This document shows positions 57,392-64,000 of a stretch of 64,000 bases of DNA, one piece after another (the first letter of the stretch is position 1; each line of letters begins with the position of its first letter). The notes under the pieces were generated by a model, which was given only the letters and a program-made list of their open reading frames with translations, searched no databases and had not been told where the DNA came from. Position numbers and translations under genes: made by a program. Origin of the DNA: Margaritispora aquatica (taxonomy: Eukaryota > Ascomycota > Leotiomycetes > Helotiales > Discinellaceae); assembly GCA_007644065.1 (NCBI GenBank), contig VJWN01000004.1, forward strand, positions 124,001-188,000, read 5' to 3'.

Positions 57392-58701
57392 ATGCTCTCA
57401 CTTCGCCACATGTTGCCGCTGGCGGCAGTTTCTCTTCTGGCTTTCACTGCCACGGCTGCTCCGATTGCTGCTGCTGAGGCTGAGTATGATTGTGGTGATG
57501 ATGTTGAGACGGCGGTGGTGTCGTCGTCGTCGTTATCTACGGTAGCTAGTGTGTCCTCAGCACTGCCTATGACTTCAGACGTGGCTGTCCTGTCGAGCTC
57601 GGTCTTAGCTGCCATTCAGACTGCTGTTGCTGTCTCGTCTGTGTCTTCATCTGTGTTGGCTCAAGTTTCTGTTAAAAGCACTTCTTCGTCAACGAGTGTC
57701 TCCTCGGTGGCAACCGCAAGTTCGAGCGCAACCGCTCTCGCCGTCTCATCCGGAACTAAGTACATGATGATCTTGTAAGCTCCCTCTCCCTGCAATGTCC
57801 CAAACTAGCTCTTCAAAAACTAACCAACCCCAGCGGCGATTCCTACTCCTCCAACGGCTTCTCACCCAGCACCAACACGCCCACATCCCTCCTGCCCCTC
57901 GGCATCACCGCCCCAGGAACCACCACCTCCGGCGGCGCCGACTGGGTCTCCGTCTCCGCCACGCAGCTCAACACCAGCCTCACCTTCGCGCTCGACTACG
58001 CCGTCTACGGCGCCTCGACCGACACCAGCATCGTGCGCGGCTCGACGCCCGATCTCGTGGACCAGGTCGCCGAGTTCAGCACCTACACGGCCGACTCGGC
58101 CACCGTCGCGTGGACCGCCGCCAACACCATGGCCGTGTTCTGGATCGGCGTCAATGATGTCGGGAATTCGTACTGGGATGGCGTCGCCACGCCCGTTGAG
58201 AGCGTCATGGACAAGTATTTTGCGCAGTTGAAGGTCTTGTATGATGCTGGTGTGAGGGTGTTTACGCTGTTCACTGTTCCCCGTACGTTGCCTCCCTCTT
58301 TCCCTCTTTCCCTCTGTATCTATCTATCCTGTTTACACGATCCTGCCCGACTGACGCCGCCGACGAATGTAGCATTCGACCAAGCCCCCGTCTTCGCGTC
58401 CGAATCCACGCAGGGCATGGTGAACATGCGCGCCAACATCACGGCCTACAACGCCGCTCTCACGACGCGCTTGGCTGCGTTCGAAGCGGCGAACACGGGC
58501 GTGACGGGCACGGTGTTCGACACGACAGAGAGCTTTAAGACCGTGCTGAGCAGTCCGTCCACGTATGGTGCGCAGGATGCGACGTGTATGAATTCCGATG
58601 GCACCACGTGCTTGTGGTATGATAACTATCATCCTGGGCAGGCGATCCACAAGTTGGTTGCCGAGAACTTTGTCGAGGCGCTGACGGGGGTTTTCTTTTG
58701 A
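57392..58701 (+). CDS. Secreted GDSL esterase, carbohydrate esterase family 16-like
   Basis: A 386-residue secreted esterase, probably removing acetyl groups from plant cell-wall oligosaccharides. Exons 57392-57774, 57834-58282, 58373-58701; introns 59 and 90 nt. A signal peptide (MLSLRHMLPLAAVSLLAFTA) is followed by a Ser/Ala/Val-rich region of about 95 residues, likely O-glycosylated linker, unusual in lying before rather than after the domain. The GDSL core has block I MMIFGDSYSSNGF (Ser131), block III WIGVNDVGNSYWDG, and block V DNYHPGQAIHKLV (D361, H364), the catalytic triad. No carbohydrate-binding module. The exon-2 region is strongly C-rich and the end G-rich. Substrate inferred from family only. 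Confidence 0.85.
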
Positions 58702-59018
58702 GTGGTGAGGTGGCAGTTGGGCATGACTGAGGAGATGGGAGAGCGTGGGGTGGTGGAAGATTCTTTGTGTATATTTGGGTTCTGAGAGCTCTCTATAGTG
58801 AGTATGTTGTACATATGTAAAACTAGCCAAACTCCAGCTGTTCGTTCGATGCAAATTGCCATCGCCTCACTTATTAATACTCCAAATGTGATGCTCGAAA
58901 ACGCAGCCATGTAAAGTTAAACCAACAAGATGGAGTGAGATACATTAATGGTATGAGAAAAAATATGGATCACCTATCTTCTAAAATTAAAACTACAAGA
59001 TCTATCCCCTCCACAGCC
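58702..59018. other. Convergent intergenic region
   Basis: Shared 3' region of the esterase and siderophore transporter genes; nothing else seen. Confidence 0.55.
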
Positions 59019-61384
59019 TCAGTTCTTCTCCGACACAACCTCGGGGCGCGCCTCAGCGGTTCTTGGCTGTTCCGCAATATCATCAACCACCACCTGCCTC
59101 TGGGCCAGCATCCCATGATCCTCCAGCAAGTTCTGTCCATCCGTCAACTTCTGGTCGGGCAAGAACCAGATAAGGATGAAGCCCGGCACGATGATGACCA
59201 TGGCTGCGATGTAGAAGAACGAGGTGACGTTGTTGTACTGGTTCTCGGTTAGCTTCTATGCGAGCGGCCTGTTTTGGAAATGGGAAAAGGAGGTGAGAGA
59301 GGGAGGTGAACTTACGGCATCGGCGATGGCTATGCGCTCGGGTGTTCCCCACGCAGGGACGAGCGTGGTGATGGAGTCGAAGAGGGCGCTCACCAGCTCA
59401 GGGGTGGAGTTCGAGCCGAGTTGCTTGGCGAGTTGTTCTCTGAATGTGCCCGTGTAGATTGCGCCGCTGATGGCGCTGCCGATTGCGGAGCCGAGCGTGC
59501 CTATCATGACCTAAATTGCGAGTTAGCATCGGTAGGTTTTGTTTGGCTGAATTGCCCCTAAGCGAGGAAGTTGAGAAAGGGAGACTTACGATCAAAGCAG
59601 CCATCTGGGCAGTCTCCTTATGCGGCACATTAATCGTCGCAGCCACATACCCACCCGTCTGCACAATTCCATCACCCACGCCCTGAATAAGCTGCACGAT
59701 AAATAGCTCCGCCAGCGTGGGGTGTCCCGTCCGGATCCGAAACATGACTCCATACCCAATGATGCGAATAAACATACCGCCCACGATCCACCACTTATAC
59801 GATTTCGTCTTCCACATAATAAAGCCGAACAGAATACCCGTCGCAAAAACCATGACGCCATTGATGAAACTCAGGTTCGTGGCCTGCACGATCGTCAGGC
59901 CCTGCGCGATCACGGCCCAGTTGTACAGGAAGCCGTGGCTGGCCGCCGCCGCCATGTAGTCGGTGAAGTACAGCAGGAAGGCGAGCACGATCGACTTCTC
60001 CTTCAGGTACCGCAGCGGGAAGAAGGGGTGCGCCGCGAACCGGTTCTCGTAGAAGGGCAGTGCGATTAGCAGGAGTCCGCCGAGTGCCATGAGCGTTGGG
60101 ATCCAGGGCGTGCGGTAGCCTTGCGGTTGCAGAGCGGCGAGCGAGAGCGGGAGAAGGATGAATGCGAGCCCGATGATCATGATGCTGATTCCGCCGAGGT
60201 CGATGGCTGAGCAGAGCTCGTAGATGGTTATGCGGGGGCGCTTGATGAGTTCCACCTGGGAGGTGTTAGTATCGTTATTGAGATCTTTGATTTCACTGAA
60301 AATAGGGATAGTGGCAGGAAGAATTACGTACCTCGAGCTTCTTGGTGCGGCGTTGGAAAGTCAAAAGTAGTGCTGTAATTCCAAAGACTCCGAATGGGAA
60401 AATGATAGCTAGGATACCGATACCCCATGCCCAACCTAGATTGAACGTTAATCGATACTCTCCGCTTAAGCGAGTTTCCTGTCGATGTCGAAAATCAAGG
60501 GAGACATCACTTACCGATACCGCCAGGACTAACTACCGCAGATATGATGTACGCAGAAACCCAAGGCAGGATAAGATAGGGCCAAAACTGAACATTGACT
60601 CCAAAGCCTCTCTGTCGCGTACTCGTGATATCCGAAATAACAATCGTGTTCATGGTATTGAGAGCCGTCAATCCAACGACGCGGAGCACTGTGCCAGCGG
60701 CAAAAGACGCAAAACTTTGTGCACTAGCAGCGACTATGAGACCGATGGTAACGAGGAATGCCGCAGCAGGGTACTGTTTTCGATAAGTTAGTTTGATAAA
60801 TGTTGGAACACCTCGCTCGAGCACTTACCATTTCGCCACGACCGAAAATATCGGACACCTTTGCCCAGATGGGCTTCATAAGAGAAAAACTCAGATTACA
60901 AGCCACGGCTAAAGCTGAAGATGCAGATAGCATTTGGAAGTCCGAAATCGCGTAGACATAGTATGTTCCGAAAGTTGTGCCATCGAGTTCACTACGATAG
61001 TTAGTGAGATGTCATCACCTTGAAGCCTGTATTTCTTACTAGACAATCATACACAGTGCCAATCTGAAGAATTATTAGTAAGTGATGCTGATTTATAAAG
61101 GAGGATCTCGCTTACGCAAGGACAATGTATAGCTTCCCATGCTTGCCCCAAACTTCCTGCATAAGTTCGATACGTTGAGCTCCCTCTTCACCAAGTTCGG
61201 TTTTGACGAGGACAGGTTTCTGGTTCTCCATATCTGCAGCATCATTGCTGATGGTCGGTACAATCTTGTCACCCATCTCTTTCACTGGATGAACTGGCGT
61301 AACCGAAGCTGAAACTGGCGCTACACCCTCAGTCACCGTCGCAGGAGGCTGTCCGAGATTCTTGATGTTGCGAAATAATGACAT
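59019..61384 (-). CDS. MFS siderophore-iron transporter (Sit1/MirB type)
   Basis: A 632-residue proton-coupled importer of ferric siderophores with 14 helices. Eight exons: 61384-61116, 61063-61040 (24 nt), 60991-60829, 60773-60515, 60435-60332, 60255-59590, 59510-59316, 59237-59019; introns 48-79 nt. The 24-nt micro-exon encodes ALCMIV inside helix 1. Family signs: YELDGTTFGTYYVYAISDF, KPIWAKVSDIFGRGEM, the ISDITSTRQRGFGVNVQFWP block, KSYKWWIVGGMFIRIIGYGV and VQLIQGVGDGIVQTGGYVAA, then AWGTPERIAIADA and YNNVTSFFYIAAM. The cytosolic N terminus is about 80 residues. The plus-strand upstream region carries several GATA cores (for example TGATAAG near 61976), as expected for GATA-type iron repression, which is inferred. 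No siderophore synthase is linked here. Confidence 0.9.
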
Positions 61385-62259
61385 CTTGAGATTCTCCTGT
61401 CGTTCTGGCAATTGCTAGATGTAGAAGCGAGCATCGTCTTATATGAATGGATGCACACGTATATAGAATCGATGTCTCGATCAGCTCGCTTCCAGACAGG
61501 GACGTATGCTTATCAACCAATCAGAATAAATGCAATGCCAATAATGAAAGCTTGGTACCGCATCGAGGGAAGATGCATGTCGAGATAACACTACTGTACT
61601 GCTCGTGGCACTGGGTGCCCTGGTCTTCCTGTTATCCTGGCTCCCCATAGCTTGGGTCGCATAAAACCTGGGGGCTGGGCAAGCGCATTGATGCTGCTTG
61701 AGAGAGGATGAGATAGCTTCGAGATTGGAAATCAGGGCAAGGCTTGAGAAGATAGCGAGGACGCTCAGCTTCGAGATCTATATTCCTCACTTGCTTGGTA
61801 CACATGTGATTGTGAGTATCAATAGATGAGGTGGTAACAGAAGTCGGTCGGTAGATTCGGAAACGAAACCCCACTCTACCCCTCGATCAAGCGAAGGGGC
61901 AAAGTGGGGGGTAAGCTAGTCCGCCTCGAGCTCACCTCCCAAGCACTTGACATTTCTGATAGCAAGATGATAGCGTGATAAGATCTACCAGTCAGCTTTG
62001 GCTATCTATTTTTCCACTGCAAGGTTCCAAGCTCTCATGTTTATTCAGGTTCGTATCAAATGCCAGGAATTCGTCCCATACATTGTAGCGACACGCTTTG
62101 GATATTTGGACGTGACTCAAGCAAAGTAGGAAGCATGATTCCGCTAAATCCTTCATCCCTCAGAAGAGATGACATACTGAGGTAGATCTAAAAAAAGACA
62201 AACTCGACAACTTTCAACTACTCAGCTCTCAAACTTGATATCGAAAGCTGTTCCTTATC
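61385..62259. other. Divergent promoter region of siderophore transporter and M20 gene
   Basis: 875 bp without a gene. Several GATA cores near 61960-61985. No repeat. Confidence 0.5.
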
Positions 62260-63700
62260 ATGACACTGATAGAAACACCACCCCTTTTAAACCCACATCC
62301 GACCAAACAAGATGATAGTGATGAATTAAAAGCCATACATGGGAGTTTGGTTGAGCATCAGGAACTGCTTTGGGATGTGAACCAGATGGTAAGACTGTAA
62401 GCGAGTGGGATTCGTATTCTGATACCTGACATATTTCAGATCTTCTCGAATCCGGAACTAGCTCTCGAGGAGTTCATAGCACACGATACCATTGTAGCAG
62501 CACTTCAACGTCTCGATATTAAAGTCACGCCCAATGCATACGGCATCAAGACCTCATTTGAAGCTGAATATGGCTCCGGAGGAAGAGTACTGACTTTCAA
62601 TGCTGAGTATGATGCTCTGCCGAATTTGGGTCACGCATGTGGGCACAATCTCATTGCGACTACATCTCTTGGTGCATTTCTAGCCACTGCTGCTGCATTG
62701 AAGAAGGGTCAAAAGCCTGGACGCGTGAGATTATTAGGTACGCCAGCGGAAGAAGCTGTGGGAGGCAAGCTCAAGCTCATTGAAGCCGGAGCTTACAAAG
62801 ATGTTGATGCGTGTTTGATGATGCATCCAACAAGTTCTACGTATGTGAATATTTAACTGAGTTCTGTACCAATTTAAAGCATTTGCTAATTATGATAGCG
62901 TATACCCTGACGGCTGTTTAGGGGATGCGTTTGACAAAACACTCGCAATATCAGGCTTCAAAGTTTCATTTCACGGAAAATCTGCGCATGCAGCGATCGC
63001 TCCAGTATGTTCCCTCTTCTGTTATGGTCTACTGTCCTTCCAGCTTTGAGTGAAAGAGTGCTGACAATTAAACAAGTGGGACGGAATCAACGCCCTCGAC
63101 GCAGCAGTAGCAGGCTACAACAACGTCTCAGCCCTCCGACAACAAATCCAACCAGACGAGCGAATCCACGTAATCATCCTCGAAGGTGGAAAAGCAACAA
63201 ATATCATCCCTTCCCTCGCAATCCTCGAGTTCGGCATCCGGGCACCCACCCTCGCTCAGGCGCGATCCCTCGAACTCCGCGTGCAAAACTGCTGCAGAGG
63301 CGCCGCGCTCGCCACAGGCTGTGAGATTACTATTGACGCAATGGGCTTCTACGCTGATCTCAGAGCGAATTTGCCTCTGTGTCAAGCATATCAGGATGCC
63401 ATCAAAGACATGGGATACATGACGCAAAACAACACGACGAGAGCGACGACGCCGGCGTCGACGGATCAGGGGAATGTGAGTTATGAGTGTCCGAGTGTGC
63501 AGTTTATTGTTGGAATCCCGTCTGAGGGTGCGTTTCCACACACGGCTGCGTTTGCGAAGGGTGCGGGCTCCAGAGAGAGCTTTGAGAGGTGTTTGTTGGC
63601 GAGTGAGGGCATGGCTGGGACGGCTTATAAATTTTTGACTGATGATGGGTTTGCGCTTGAGGTTAAGGGTGCTTTTGATGCGCAGAATAAAGTCGTGTAG
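62260..63700 (+). CDS. M20 family amidohydrolase (PM20D2/ACY1L2-like)
   Basis: A 419-residue zinc amidohydrolase/dipeptidase of the M20D group, cytosolic (no signal peptide). Exons 62260-62388, 62440-62840, 62899-63004, 63077-63700; introns 51, 58 and 72 nt. Active-site features: NAEYDALPNLGHACGHNLIA (metal-binding Asp and His), LLGTPAEEAVGGKLKLIEAG (catalytic Glu and metal ligand), MMHP, and the dimerisation-domain block FKVSFHGKSAHAAIAPWDGI. The C-terminal ligand region reads VGIPSEGAFPHTAAFAKGAG. Mammalian PM20D2 cleaves beta-alanyl-Lys/Orn-type dipeptides; the substrate here is unknown. Exon 4 begins C-rich (63077-63290) and ends G-rich. Confidence 0.88.
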
Positions 63701-64000
63701 ACTTACAGAATAGCAAAAAAACGGGGGTTAAAAGTTGTTGATCTCAGAAACTGCTCTAGATGAGAACCCTTTCTCGCTCAGACAAGCTGAAGTCGGAGAA
63801 GTCAGGAATACCCAAATGTTTAGACTTGACCTGTGCTCCCCTTGCAAGATGAGATGTAAGTTAAGTATGAGTAAGAAATTCTATATCCACAATCTAATGA
63901 TCTATGAGTACATCGAGATTTATTCTACATTGTAGTCATTCTAGTTCTATTCTTCATCGCTTCGGTGCAAACTCATCAATCACACTCCTCACACCCGTAT
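63701..64000. other. Window end, 3' flank of the M20 gene
   Basis: Short frames only; nothing recognisable. Confidence 0.5.

Noticed and set aside
57795..58157. Arg/His-rich plus-strand ORF over the esterase
   Set aside because: It is an out-of-frame shadow of the GC-rich esterase exon 2.
1..64000. CRISPR arrays, bacterial operons, integrated virus or intact transposon
   Set aside because: No spaced identical repeats, no viral or transposase motifs, and all genes are of fungal type with introns.

Overview
The window is nuclear DNA of a filamentous ascomycete (Pezizomycotina). The evidence is numerous spliceosomal introns, mostly 45-120 nt, with GTRNGT-like donors and CTRAC-like branch points; fungal-specific families (DASH subunit Dad3, CreD arrestin, siderophore transporter, NACHT STAND proteins, the A-T-R1-R2 NRPS-like reductase); and a tRNA-Glu gene with an intron. 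Leotiomycetes seems plausible from general gene style, but no marker here proves it. All exon joins were deduced by reading splice sites. Every multi-exon model given as a full gene has a coding length divisible by three.

Layout. 0-34 kb is mainly conserved housekeeping: 3' part of a CreD-like arrestin (+), a Ser-rich hypothetical (-), the RNA polymerase assembly factor Rtp1 (-), a gene-poor stretch with a candidate small membrane-protein gene, a sugar-porter MFS (-), a luciferase-fold protein (-), threonine synthase (+), tRNA-Glu, Upf3 (-) divergent from a Ppg1-like phosphatase (+), F-actin capping protein alpha (+), cytochrome b5 (+), a RING protein (-), a DHA2-type MFS exporter (+), a small hypothetical (-), mitochondrial ribosomal protein uS5m (+) convergent with dad3 (-). 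34-64 kb is more accessory: a GST fused to an AsaB/CmcJ-like oxygenase domain (-), a 1320-residue glycine-betaine-reductase-type A-T-R1-R2 enzyme (+), a small Cys-rich secreted protein (-), a flavin amine oxidase (-), a DHA1/Hol1-like MFS (+), a NACHT STAND (NLR-like) protein (+), a secreted GDSL/CE16 esterase (+), a siderophore MFS transporter (-) and an M20 amidohydrolase (+).

Links between genes. The threonine synthase promoter carries a perfect Gcn4/CPC1-type site. The betaine reductase, amine oxidase and Hol1-like carrier could form a quaternary-amine/amine module, which is only inference. The NLR, esterase, secreted protein and siderophore carrier are the kind of genes that face other organisms.

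The most unusual signal is not a gene. At about sixteen places the + strand switches from a C-rich, G-poor block of a few hundred bases to a G-rich, C-poor block, always in the order C then G. The order does not depend on whether the overlying gene is on the + or - strand or whether the DNA is intergenic. One switch sits on the tRNA gene. The polarity is that expected of replication-origin-like asymmetry and deserves quantitative testing.
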